A DNA stretch of 64,000 nucleotides, taken from Jiella avicenniae. GTDB taxonomy: Bacteria > Pseudomonadota > Alphaproteobacteria > Rhizobiales > Rhizobiaceae. Below, piece by piece: positions 18,523 through 26,325 of the stretch; the first letter of the stretch is position 1, and each line of letters starts with the position of its first letter. Position numbers and translations under genes: made by a program. The notes under the pieces are model-generated. The model saw only the letters and a list, made by a program, of their open reading frames with translations, was not told where the DNA came from and did not search any database. The stretch covers positions 61,263-125,262 of the forward strand of contig NZ_JAJUWU010000023.1 of NCBI RefSeq assembly GCF_021390325.1. The letters run 5' to 3'.

Positions 18523-19488
18523 ATGCAGACCGAAATCCTTCCCCTCTCAGATCCCGAGGCCGAGCGCCGCGCCGAAGCGCTGCTGCGCGCCGGCGACCTC
18601 GTCGCTTTGCCGACCGAGACCGTCTACGGGCTCGCGGCCGATTCCGGCTCGGGGGCGGCGGTCGCGAAGATCTTCGAAGCCAAGGGCCGACCGCGCTTCA
18701 ACCCGCTGATCTGCCATGTCGACGGGCTCGCCATGGCAAAGCGGATCGCCGTCGTCGACGATCTCGCTTTTCGCCTCGTCGAGCAGTTCTGGCCGGGTCC
18801 CCTCACCCTCGTCCTGCCGGCCACGGCCGAGACGCCCGTCCATCCCCTCGCAATGGCCGGCCTTCCGACCGTCGCCGTCCGCATGCCCCGGGGGGTCGCG
18901 GCACGGCTCGCCGGCCGGCTCGACCGGCCGATCGTCGCCCCCAGCGCCAATCCGTCCGGGCGCGTCACCGGCACCAGCGCAGAGGCGGTGGCGCGCGGCC
19001 TGTCGGGCCGCATTCCGCTGATCCTCGACGGCGGTCCGTCGCTCGTCGGTGTCGAATCGACTATTCTCAGGCCGCTGGCGGGCCGGCTGGTGATGCTTCG
19101 CGCCGGCGGCATCTCCCGGGACGAGCTGAGCGCGGCTATGGGCGTGACGGTCGAAGACCCCGCGGACGGCGCTCCGATCGCCGCACCCGGCGGCCTCGCC
19201 TCCCACTACGCGCCCGAGGGCCGGGTCCGCCTCGACGCGGACGCGATCGAGCCGGGCGAATTCGTCATCGCCTTCGGCCCGGATCGGCCGGCAGGTCTCG
19301 AAAACGCCGCCGCGATCGTCAATCTCAGCCCCGGCGGCGACCTTCGGGAGGCCGCTGCAAACCTCTTCGCCGCCCTGTCGGCCTTCGATTCGGCCAGGGT
19401 CGAACGGATCGCCGTGGCGCCGATCCCGCGCAGCGGCCTCGGCGAGGCGATCAACGACCGGCTGAAACGCGCCGCGGCGCCGCGATAG
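18523..19488 (+). CDS. tsaC: L-threonylcarbamoyladenylate synthase (Sua5/TsaC)
   Basis: 321 aa two-domain Sua5 type. The YrdC domain holds VALPTETVYGLAADS, KGRPRFNPLICHV, FWPGPLTLVLP and PSANPSGRVTGTSAEAV. A C-terminal Sua5 domain begins after the APGGLASHYAPEG linker. It makes threonylcarbamoyl-AMP from threonine, bicarbonate and ATP for the t6A modification of ANN-decoding tRNAs. The ATG giving MQTEILPLSDPEAERR fits the family start. It may be co-transcribed with the downstream oxidase (128-nt gap). Confidence 0.93.
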   Translation: MQTEILPLSDPEAERRAEALLRAGDLVALPTETVYGLAADSGSGAAVAKIFEAKGRPRFNPLICHVDGLAMAKRIAVVDDLAFRLVEQFWPGPLTLVLPATAETPVHPLAMAGLPTVAVRMPRGVAARLAGRLDRPIVAPSANPSGRVTGTSAEAVARGLSGRIPLILDGGPSLVGVESTILRPLAGRLVMLRAGGISRDELSAAMGVTVEDPADGAPIAAPGGLASHYAPEGRVRLDADAIEPGEFVIAFGPDRPAGLENAAAIVNLSPGGDLREAAANLFAALSAFDSARVERIAVAPIPRSGLGEAINDRLKRAAAPR

Positions 19489-19616
19489 GCCGGATGGACG
19501 GGGCAGCGCGGCGCCGCCGCGTCGCTCCGGCCTCGCGAGACGCCCTCCGACTTTCGCCCGCCGAACCGAAAACCCTATCTGCAGGAAAACCCGCGACAGC
19601 GCGAGAGAGCACGACC

Positions 19617-21077
19617 ATGACGAAAGCCGGTATCGAACTGCCGAAGGATCCACAGGACGCGCCGCTCCCGGCCGGCCTCGTCGAGCGTTTCGCCGCCATC
19701 GTCGGCGATGCCAACGCGCTCACCGCGCCGGACGACATGGCGGCCTATCTCACCGAGCCGCGCGATCTCTTTGCCGGCAAGGCGGCCGCGGTGCTCCGGC
19801 CGAAGACCGTCGAGGAAGTCGCGGCGATCGTCAGGCTCGCCAACGAGACGAAGACGGCGCTGGTGCCGCAGGGCGGCAATACCGGCCATGTCGGCGGCCA
19901 GTCACCCCGCTCGCCCGGCCAGATCGTCCTGTCGCTGGCGCGGCTCGACCGGATCCGCGACGTCGATCCGGTCGGCCGGACGATCACCGTCGACGCCGGG
20001 GTCGTCTTGCAGCGGGTGCAGGAGGCGGCGGAGGCGGCGGGGCTCCTGTTTCCCCTCTCCCTCGGCTCGGAAGGCTCCTGCCAGATCGGCGGCAATCTCG
20101 CCGCCAATGCCGGCGGAACCGGCGTCCTCGCCTATGGCAATGCCCGGGACCTCTGCCTCGGCGTCGAGGCTGTGCTCGCCTCCGGCGAGATCTTCCACGG
20201 GCTGCGGCGGCTGAAGAAGGACAATCGCGGCTACGACATCCGCAATCTCCTCGTCGGTTCGGAAGGAACGCTCGGCGTCATCACCGGCGCGGTGCTGAAG
20301 CTCTATCCCCGGCCGGCCGGCCGCGAGGTCGCCTTCGTCGGCGTCGCCTCGCCCGACGACGCGCTGCAGCTTCTGCGCATGGCCGAGCGCCATGCCGGCG
20401 GCGGGCTCACCGGCTTCGAGTTCATGCCGCGGCTCGCCCTCGACTTCGTCCTGAAGCACATCGAGGGCGCGCGCGATCCGATGGCCGAGCCCCATGCCTG
20501 GTACGTCCTCGTCGAAGTCTCGTCGAGCCGCTCGGGCGAGGACGCCCGCGAGACCATGGAAGCCGTGCTCGCCGAAGGCTTCGAGGCCGGGCTCGTCGCC
20601 GATGCGGCGATCGCCAAGTCGCTCGGCGAGGCCGACGCGTTCTGGCACATGCGGGAATCGATGAGCTGGGCGCAGAAGCCGGAGGGCGGCTCGATCAAGC
20701 ACGACGTCGCCGTGCCGGTCGCAAGGGTCGGCGATTTCCTGAAGGCCGCCGACGCGGCGGTGCTCGACGCCATCCCCGGCGCGCGCATCTGCGCCTTCGG
20801 CCATCTCGGCGACGGCAACGTTCATTACAACATCTCCCAGCCCGTCGGGGCGGACAAGGCGGAATTCCTGTCCCACTGGCGGCAGATCAACGGCCTCGTC
20901 CATGCCATCGTCGCCGAGATGGACGGCACCTTCTCCGCCGAGCACGGCATCGGCCTGTTGAAGCGCGACGAACTCGCCGCGACGAAATCCGCCACCGAGA
21001 TGGATCTGATGCGCGCGATCAAGCGTATCTTCGATCCCAACAACATCTTAAACCCGGGCAAAGTTGTTCAGATTTGA
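19617..21077 (+). CDS. FAD-linked oxidase, D-2-hydroxyacid/D-2-hydroxyglutarate dehydrogenase type
   Basis: 486 aa. The FAD-binding domain includes ALVPQGGNTGHVGGQSP and SEGSCQIGGNLAANAGGTGV. The C-terminal FAD-oxidase domain has GHLGDGNVHYNIS (metal and substrate His) and AEHGIGLLKRDEL. It matches the GlcD/D2HGDH branch, which oxidises D-2-hydroxyacids and passes electrons to an acceptor. The gene order tsaC then this oxidase is common in alphaproteobacteria as I recall it. Substrate choice among D-2-hydroxyglutarate, D-lactate and glycolate is not resolvable from sequence. Confidence 0.88.
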   Translation: MTKAGIELPKDPQDAPLPAGLVERFAAIVGDANALTAPDDMAAYLTEPRDLFAGKAAAVLRPKTVEEVAAIVRLANETKTALVPQGGNTGHVGGQSPRSPGQIVLSLARLDRIRDVDPVGRTITVDAGVVLQRVQEAAEAAGLLFPLSLGSEGSCQIGGNLAANAGGTGVLAYGNARDLCLGVEAVLASGEIFHGLRRLKKDNRGYDIRNLLVGSEGTLGVITGAVLKLYPRPAGREVAFVGVASPDDALQLLRMAERHAGGGLTGFEFMPRLALDFVLKHIEGARDPMAEPHAWYVLVEVSSSRSGEDARETMEAVLAEGFEAGLVADAAIAKSLGEADAFWHMRESMSWAQKPEGGSIKHDVAVPVARVGDFLKAADAAVLDAIPGARICAFGHLGDGNVHYNISQPVGADKAEFLSHWRQINGLVHAIVAEMDGTFSAEHGIGLLKRDELAATKSATEMDLMRAIKRIFDPNNILNPGKVVQI

Positions 21078-21102
21078 TTCAAGTTTCGGATTTGATAACC
21101 CT

Positions 21103-21117
21103 CCTGAAGGTCAGGAA
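21103..21117 (+). terminator. small hairpin after the FAD oxidase gene
   Basis: TCCTGA / TCAGGA stem with a 3-nt loop, 26 nt after the stop codon and in a locally AT-richer stretch. It is short, with no immediate T run. Weak terminator candidate. Confidence 0.3.
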
Positions 21118-21257
21118 GACTTAACTGACTTTCTTAGCGCGCGGGCAAGAGGCGCTGTCTATTCTGATCCCATCGAAAGGCCGGGAAATACATCGGCCGC
21201 CGAACAGGGAATCCGAGCCGCACGACCGGCTCTCAGGAGAGACAGAAGGCGTCACCC

Positions 21258-21833
21258 ATGACCATCGCTCAGAACGCTCAGACCTCGACACGTCCGATCT
21301 GGGCCGGCGCGCCCGTCCGGCTCGACCCGCAGAACTGCGATCTTCTCCAGAGCTTCGCGACCCTCGAAAACGGCGAAGAAGTGACCTACCGCGTCGACCG
21401 GCGCGGCGCGGTGATCCGCCGCACGCTGGAAGGGTGCGGCCTGCCGATTTCCGTCGCACTTCCGGCCCGCGCGTTTCGCGGCGTCGCCGCGAGGGCGATG
21501 GAAACCGCCGAGGGTGAAGTGACCGTGACGCTCGAACTCTATCACGACGATCCGAAGTGCACCGTGCCGCTTTTGGTGGCGAGCGACCTCTTCGACGTCG
21601 CCGCCGACTGGCGCGGCTGGTCGGATCTGTTCGGCCTGCCGATGCTGATGATCGAGGCCGACGGCAGCGTCGTCGCGCTGGAGGAGTCGGTCGGCCAGGT
21701 CCGCACCGCCCCGCCCGCCGGCCGCCGGACCGGTCCGCATCGCCAGCGCCGCCCGCGCTTCCTCGCCCGCCGCAAGCCCGGCCTCGGCATGCGCATGGTG
21801 GTCTCCGGCGAAGAGATCATCGCCCGCCGATAA
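21258..21833 (+). CDS. DUF6101 family protein
   Basis: 191 aa soluble protein with no signal peptide or membrane segment. Landmarks are PIWAGAPVRLDPQ, VTYRVDRRGAVIRR and VTLELYHDDPKCTVPLLVASDLFD, which match the DUF6101 proteins of Hyphomicrobiales as I recall them. The tail is Arg/Pro-rich. Function is unknown. The ATG follows an AGAAGGCG ribosome-binding site, and the gene is closed by a strong intrinsic terminator, so it is a single-gene unit. Confidence 0.8.
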   Translation: MTIAQNAQTSTRPIWAGAPVRLDPQNCDLLQSFATLENGEEVTYRVDRRGAVIRRTLEGCGLPISVALPARAFRGVAARAMETAEGEVTVTLELYHDDPKCTVPLLVASDLFDVAADWRGWSDLFGLPMLMIEADGSVVALEESVGQVRTAPPAGRRTGPHRQRRPRFLARRKPGLGMRMVVSGEEIIARR

Positions 21834-21903
21834 GGCGCCCGACAGGCGGCGCGACGCCCTGCCTTTATTCCTTTCCGTATTTGCCGGACCTCCACGGCCT
21901 CAC

Positions 21904-21935
21904 GCCGCCCTTTCTCGACGAAGGGGCGGCTTTTT
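21904..21935 (+). terminator. strong intrinsic terminator of the DUF6101 gene
   Basis: An 11-bp stem (GCCGCCCTTTC / GAAGGGGCGGC, one G-T pair), a 5-nt loop TCGAC, and an immediate TTTTT tract. This is the clearest rho-independent terminator in the window, about 70 nt after the stop codon. Confidence 0.88.
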
Positions 21936-22027
21936 CGTTCGGTAAGATCACTCTTTGATTGAAATTTTTTCGCTTTCATGTACCAATGCGTGTATTCCAG
22001 CCATCGGACCACCGCCGGGAGAAGACC

Positions 22028-23767
22028 ATGCATAGAGGATCGAGTGTCTTTCGTCTGATGCTTCGGCCGATCGGCCGGCTCCTCGCCGGTGGCCGGATCG
22101 CAGTGGATGCGGCCCGGGAAGGCGGTGGCCGCGGGGCTCGCCTTTGCCGGGGTCCCGCGGCGGCGGCACTGGCCGTCGCCTTGGCGGCCGCCATCGCAGC
22201 GCCGGGCGAGGCGCGTGCCGCGGCGCCGGAAAAGCGCGTGGCGCTCGTCGTCGGCAACAGCGCCTATCGGAACACGTCGATGCTGGAGAACCCCTCGCGC
22301 GACGCCCGCGCCGTGGCCGAGAAGCTGCAGAAGCTCGGCTTCGAAGTCATCGAGGGCTACGATCTCGACAAACCGCAGATGGACCAGAAGATCCATGCCT
22401 TCGCCAAGCAGGTGCGCGGCGCCGACATCGGCATGTTCTTCTATGCCGGCCACGGCATGCAGGTGAACGGCGAGAACTACCTCGTTCCGGTCGATGCGGT
22501 CTTCGAAGATCCGTCCGATCTCGAATTCCGGGCGGTGTCCATGGATGCCGTCACGCAGCAGATGAAATACGACGTCGCCGTGCGCGTCGTCGTTCTCGAT
22601 GCCTGCCGGGACAACCCGCTGTCGCGCTCGCTGGCCCGCTCGCTTTCGGCCGTGACGCGCTCGGCCAAGGTCGCCGACGGTCTCGCCAAGATCGACATCG
22701 GCGGCGAGGGCGGCGAAGGAACGGCGATCATCTACGCCACCAGCCCGGACGAGGTCGCCTATGACGGCGACGCCTCGGCGCATTCTCCCTTCACCAAGGC
22801 CTTTCTCGAGCAGATCGAGGCGCCGGACACCGACATTCAGGTGGTGATGTCGCGGGTCACCGGCCAGGTTCTGGAATCCACCAAGAACCTGCAGCGCCCC
22901 TGGATCAACGCCTCGCTCACCGGCGAGGTCTTCCTCAACCCGCAGACGACGCGGGTCGCCTCGCTGGATCCGGCCGTCAGCTTCGCCCCGGCGGCCGAGA
23001 CCGTGCCGCAGGCAGCACTCGACGTCACCGCCGCCTCCGCCAGCCGCAGCGGCGACGACGCGGGATCGCTGGCGCGCGAGACGGCGCTCTACGGCCTCGC
23101 CCGCGATTCCGGCCAGCGGGCGGACTACGAAGCCTATCTCGAAACGTTCCCGGACGGCCTGTACGCGGCGAACGCCCGCAAGCAGATCTCCCGGCTGCCC
23201 GCCCATGCCGGCGGCACCGTCGTCGCCAGCCTCGGCAACGCCGGCACGACGCCGCAACCGGGCACCTTCCAGAGCGGGGCGCTGCAGGCCGGCCTGCCCG
23301 CAGCCGTGCCCGGTGGTCAGGGCCTTGCCGCGACGATTTCCGGCGAGGGAACCGAGGTGATCCTCGGTCTCGACAGGACGCGGCGCAAGGAGGTCCAGCT
23401 GCGGTTGAATCTCGCCGGCTTTGACACCGGCACGCCCGACGGCGTCTTCGGGCCGAACACCCGCAACGCCATCATCGCCTGGCAGACCGCCCGCAACGCC
23501 CATGTGAGCGGCTATCTCAACCGCCCGCAATACGAGCTCCTGGTCGCCCAGACCCAGGCCGCGCTGGCCGCCTACACGCCGCCCGCTCCGCCGAAGGCGC
23601 GGACGATCGCGCCGCAGCGCCAGAAAAGCTACGCCGAACCCCGCCAGCGCGCGAAGCCGCGCGTCGTGCGCCGCGTCTCGCCGCGCCGCAGCGGCGGCGA
23701 CCCGGCGGCGGCGGCCTTCTTCGGCGGTCTCGTCGGCGGGGTGATCGGCGGCGCGATCGGCCGCTGA
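22028..23767 (+). CDS. caspase-family (metacaspase-like) protein with peptidoglycan-binding-like domain
   Basis: 579 aa. A hydrophobic segment at about 44-66 acts as signal or anchor. The caspase-like p20 domain follows: KRVALVVGNSAYRN, then FFYAGHGMQ (His142) and VVVLDACRDNP (Cys193), the complete catalytic dyad. Residues about 435-505 resemble a peptidoglycan-binding type-1 repeat (VQLRLNLAGFDTGTPDGVFG). The C-terminus ends in a glycine-zipper stretch (FFGGLVGGVIGGAIGR). The ATG has GGGAGAAG upstream. It is probably an envelope-located cysteine endopeptidase with Arg/Lys-type specificity by family analogy; its targets are unknown. Confidence 0.85.
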   Translation: MHRGSSVFRLMLRPIGRLLAGGRIAVDAAREGGGRGARLCRGPAAAALAVALAAAIAAPGEARAAAPEKRVALVVGNSAYRNTSMLENPSRDARAVAEKLQKLGFEVIEGYDLDKPQMDQKIHAFAKQVRGADIGMFFYAGHGMQVNGENYLVPVDAVFEDPSDLEFRAVSMDAVTQQMKYDVAVRVVVLDACRDNPLSRSLARSLSAVTRSAKVADGLAKIDIGGEGGEGTAIIYATSPDEVAYDGDASAHSPFTKAFLEQIEAPDTDIQVVMSRVTGQVLESTKNLQRPWINASLTGEVFLNPQTTRVASLDPAVSFAPAAETVPQAALDVTAASASRSGDDAGSLARETALYGLARDSGQRADYEAYLETFPDGLYAANARKQISRLPAHAGGTVVASLGNAGTTPQPGTFQSGALQAGLPAAVPGGQGLAATISGEGTEVILGLDRTRRKEVQLRLNLAGFDTGTPDGVFGPNTRNAIIAWQTARNAHVSGYLNRPQYELLVAQTQAALAAYTPPAPPKARTIAPQRQKSYAEPRQRAKPRVVRRVSPRRSGGDPAAAAFFGGLVGGVIGGAIGR

Positions 23768-23792
23768 GGGCAGGCCCGAGAGACGGGGCCCG

Positions 23793-24653
23793 TCACGGCA
23801 GCTTCTGATCGAGCAGCAGCACTTCCGAATAGAGATGCCCGACGTCCCGCCGCGCGACGTCGGGCGAGCGATACCAGCGCGGCAGCGGGATCGTCTCGAC
23901 CGCGCCGGGATCGTCGCCGTCGTTCATCATTCGCCGGTCGATCGCCAGCACCGCCGTCTCGCCGACGCAGACGAGACCGGCGATCTGCGCGGCATGCGCC
24001 GACAAGAAGTCGTAGTCGGACGCATGCAGCACGTCGTGATAGGCGACGCCCGCGCCCTTCAGCTTGCGCTGCCAGACCAGCCAGGTGCCCTGCCCCGCCC
24101 TGCCCTCGACGACGGCGTGGTGAATGTCGAGGCCGTGATGGTCGTCGAGCATGCGGCGCTCCTCGCCCGTCAGCCGCTCGCGGATCTCGGCCGGATCGCG
24201 GATCGGCCGCAGTTCCTCCACCGCCTCCCCCGGCCGGAACAGGCTGCGGGCCTCATCGAGGATCGAAAACCCCAACGCCCGGATCTTGCGTCCCGTCGCC
24301 CGGCGGGCCGTCATCGTCTGATAGGTGACGCCGGGCTTCGCCATGCCGGCCCGCAGCAGTTCGTCGCCGATCCCCGTGCCGCGATAGGCCGCGGCGAGAT
24401 ACCAGGAGGAGAGGTCGCAGAACCGGCGCGTTCCCTTCGCCGTCGGCCGGTCCGAATAGATCGTCCCCATGAAGCCGACGACCGCGCCTTCGTCCTCGAC
24501 CAGCCAGCCGCGTTCGACCTCGGGCGGGCGCCAGGGATAGTCGAGCAGGGCCCGCCACGTCCCGGCGGAGATGCGGGCGTTCATCCGCTCGTGGAGGAAG
24601 GCGGCGACGGGATCGACGTCCGCCGCCCCGGCCGGCCGCACCCGCGCCGTCAT
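23793..24653 (-). CDS. GNAT family N-acetyltransferase, partner of the deacetylase
   Basis: 286 aa. The N-terminal GNAT domain (about 1-135) has the acetyl-CoA loop AAYRGTGIGDELLRAGM. The C-terminal half is unrecognised, with KLKGAGVAYHDVLHASDYDF and a hydrophobic AGLVCVGETAVLAID. The start MTARVRPAGAADV is 2 nt after the deacetylase stop, so the pair is one operon. An acyltransferase next to a NodB-like deacetylase suggests modification of a saccharide, which is an inference. Acceptor unknown. Confidence 0.8.
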   Translation of the reverse strand: MTARVRPAGAADVDPVAAFLHERMNARISAGTWRALLDYPWRPPEVERGWLVEDEGAVVGFMGTIYSDRPTAKGTRRFCDLSSWYLAAAYRGTGIGDELLRAGMAKPGVTYQTMTARRATGRKIRALGFSILDEARSLFRPGEAVEELRPIRDPAEIRERLTGEERRMLDDHHGLDIHHAVVEGRAGQGTWLVWQRKLKGAGVAYHDVLHASDYDFLSAHAAQIAGLVCVGETAVLAIDRRMMNDGDDPGAVETIPLPRWYRSPDVARRDVGHLYSEVLLLDQKLP

Positions 24654-24655
24654 CG

Positions 24656-25465
24656 TCAGCGCACCGGCGTTTCGGCGAGAAGCGTCGTGACCGGCAGGAA
24701 GCGGATCGCCGGATGCGAGCCGAGCCGGCCGAGCAGGCGCTCGAGAAACGACCACGTCGCCTCGTCATGGGCGAGATGGTGGGTGAGGATGCCGAAGGGC
24801 TCGGCCGGATCGGTGCGGCCGAGCCGCCGGTCCTCCAGCCTTTCGGCGAACAGCCGGATCAGCTTGTCCGCCCCGGCGAAGGCCGGACCGCTTTTCCAGG
24901 TGAGAAGATCGAGATGGGCGTTGATCGCCGCACAGCGCGGCGGCAGGACGAGCGGCCCCTCGTCGGTGGAGCCCTCGCCGCCTTGGCCCCCGAAAGAGCG
25001 CGGGCCGAAGCTCGACAGGCCGAAATAGCCCTGCTGCTGCAGACCGGCGGCGACCGCCGGGTCGATCCGGTTCCAGGGCGGCACGAGGATCGGCAGGAAG
25101 CTCGCGCCGAACTCGCCCATCAGGATGCGCATGCCCTCGCCGAGCTCGGCCAGCACCGCCTTCGCCGGCCGGTCGCCGCCGCATTCGACGGCCCGCCGTC
25201 CGGGCGCTGCGTGGTTCACATGGGCATAGCCGTGCTGCAGCACGGTGACGCCGGGGGCCGAAAGGGCGCCGACGAGGCCGGGCTCGATCCTCGCCGGCAC
25301 GGCGGCTATCGCCAGCGGCAGGCGGTGACGCCGCGCCATCGCGACGAGACGCGTCAGTGCCGGCGTCGCCGTCGCCGCGTCGTCGTCCCGCCACCACACA
25401 GGGACGGCGCGGCCCTCGGCCGTCCATCGATCCAGTTCCTGGTCGAGTTGGTCGAATGTCTGCAT
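24656..25465 (-). CDS. polysaccharide deacetylase-like (NodB-fold) protein, copy 2
   Basis: 269 aa, paralog of the protein at 1407-2186. It has the same ordered motifs: VWWRDDDAATATP, LQHGYAHVNHAAPG, ILVPPWNRIDP, AHLDLLTWK and GILTHHLAHDE, with similar spacing and length. The Asp and His pairs fit the metal and catalytic positions of CE4-type deacetylases. There is no signal peptide. The same unusual motif set in two loci suggests a dedicated subfamily. It is co-transcribed with the GNAT gene. Activity is inferred. Confidence 0.8.
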   Translation of the reverse strand: MQTFDQLDQELDRWTAEGRAVPVWWRDDDAATATPALTRLVAMARRHRLPLAIAAVPARIEPGLVGALSAPGVTVLQHGYAHVNHAAPGRRAVECGGDRPAKAVLAELGEGMRILMGEFGASFLPILVPPWNRIDPAVAAGLQQQGYFGLSSFGPRSFGGQGGEGSTDEGPLVLPPRCAAINAHLDLLTWKSGPAFAGADKLIRLFAERLEDRRLGRTDPAEPFGILTHHLAHDEATWSFLERLLGRLGSHPAIRFLPVTTLLAETPVR

Positions 25466-25709
25466 CGTCCCGATCCAGCTCCCGTCGCCTGAAATCCGCG
25501 CCGACCTTACCGGCTCCCGCGTCCGTCCCTTCGGCGATCCCCGCCGTCCCGCGCGAATCGCTCCGGCGCTTCCATTAGCAGATCGTCGGATGCCGGACCC
25601 CGGCTTCGACCACCAGATCGGACGCGACGGCGGCCGGACGAGAAAGCCCTCGTCCCCGGCAAGCCCCGCAACACGGCGTCCGCAACGCTCTCCTCATCCG
25701 GATCCTGCC

Positions 25710-25988
25710 ATGACCCCGCCCGTCGTCCCCTTTTCGGACCATTCCACGATGCAGCCGGCCTTGCCGGCAAAGGCTTCGCGCCCCGGCCCCTCGCGCCTTG
25801 CGCGATTGATCGGCCTCGTCGAGGGAAAGCGACGCGCACGCCTGCAGCCGGCAGAGACGATGAGCCGCGGTCTGCGCGCCGATCTCGGCCTCGGGCCGAC
25901 CCAGCGTCTCGTCGAGCGTCCGATGCTGGCCGCCGAACATGAACGGTTGCAGGCGGTGATGGCAAGCCAATTCGCGTCACGCCGCTGA
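25710..25988 (+). CDS. possible small basic protein
   Basis: A 92-codon frame starting MTPPVVPFSDHST, with alternative starts upstream at 25590 or downstream at 25749. It contains RLARLIGLVEGKRRARLQPA and MSRGLRADLGLG, which vaguely recall the basic helix and DIGL end of DUF1127-type small proteins. Codon third positions are fairly G/C-rich but less so than in the neighbours. No clear ribosome-binding site was seen. It lies in an otherwise empty 860-nt region, and could be spurious. Confidence 0.35.
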   Translation: MTPPVVPFSDHSTMQPALPAKASRPGPSRLARLIGLVEGKRRARLQPAETMSRGLRADLGLGPTQRLVERPMLAAEHERLQAVMASQFASRR

Positions 25989-26325
25989 CGGGGCCGCGAC
26001 CGGCGCCCCGTGGACGCGCGTCGCGCAACCGACCGGCCGTGACGTTCGACCGCCCCGACGATTTCGGCGCCGGCCGCCCGAAAGCGACGCGCGGCCATGC
26101 GGAGCTTTCCGCCGACCGGCGCCGGCCTGGCCTCGTCTGCACGGGCTCCGACCTTCCTATCGCATCGGGCTCGAAGGCCTGCGCCGAGCGACCGGCACGA
26201 ATTTTCCCGTTCGCATCTGCTGGCCCGAGACCTTACGCTCGGTTATGATGATCTCAAAACGATGCTTTTCCGACCGATGACCCTTGCCCACGACGCCGAG
26301 AACGCTCGAGACGACCGACGAAGCC
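25989..26325. other. upstream region of the REC-DUF3369 kinase gene
   Basis: 337 nt without a gene. Near the right end there is a CCGAG/CTCGG hairpin (26225-26242) immediately followed by the AT-rich GGTTATGATGATC stretch, which is the likely promoter area for the signalling block. Confidence 0.45.
26221..26249 (+). promoter_or_regulatory. weak sigma-70-like promoter candidate
   Basis: A -10-like TATGAT (26244-26249, 5 of 6 consensus) with a poor -35 (TGGCCC) at 17-nt spacing. It lies about 75 nt before the kinase ATG, and the small hairpin at 26225-26242 overlaps the spacer. Confidence 0.3.

Noticed and set aside
21959..22027. Earlier TTG start for the caspase-like protein
   Set aside because: The ATG at 22028 has a GGGAGAAG ribosome-binding site. 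The upstream extension is unremarkable and begins right after the preceding terminator.
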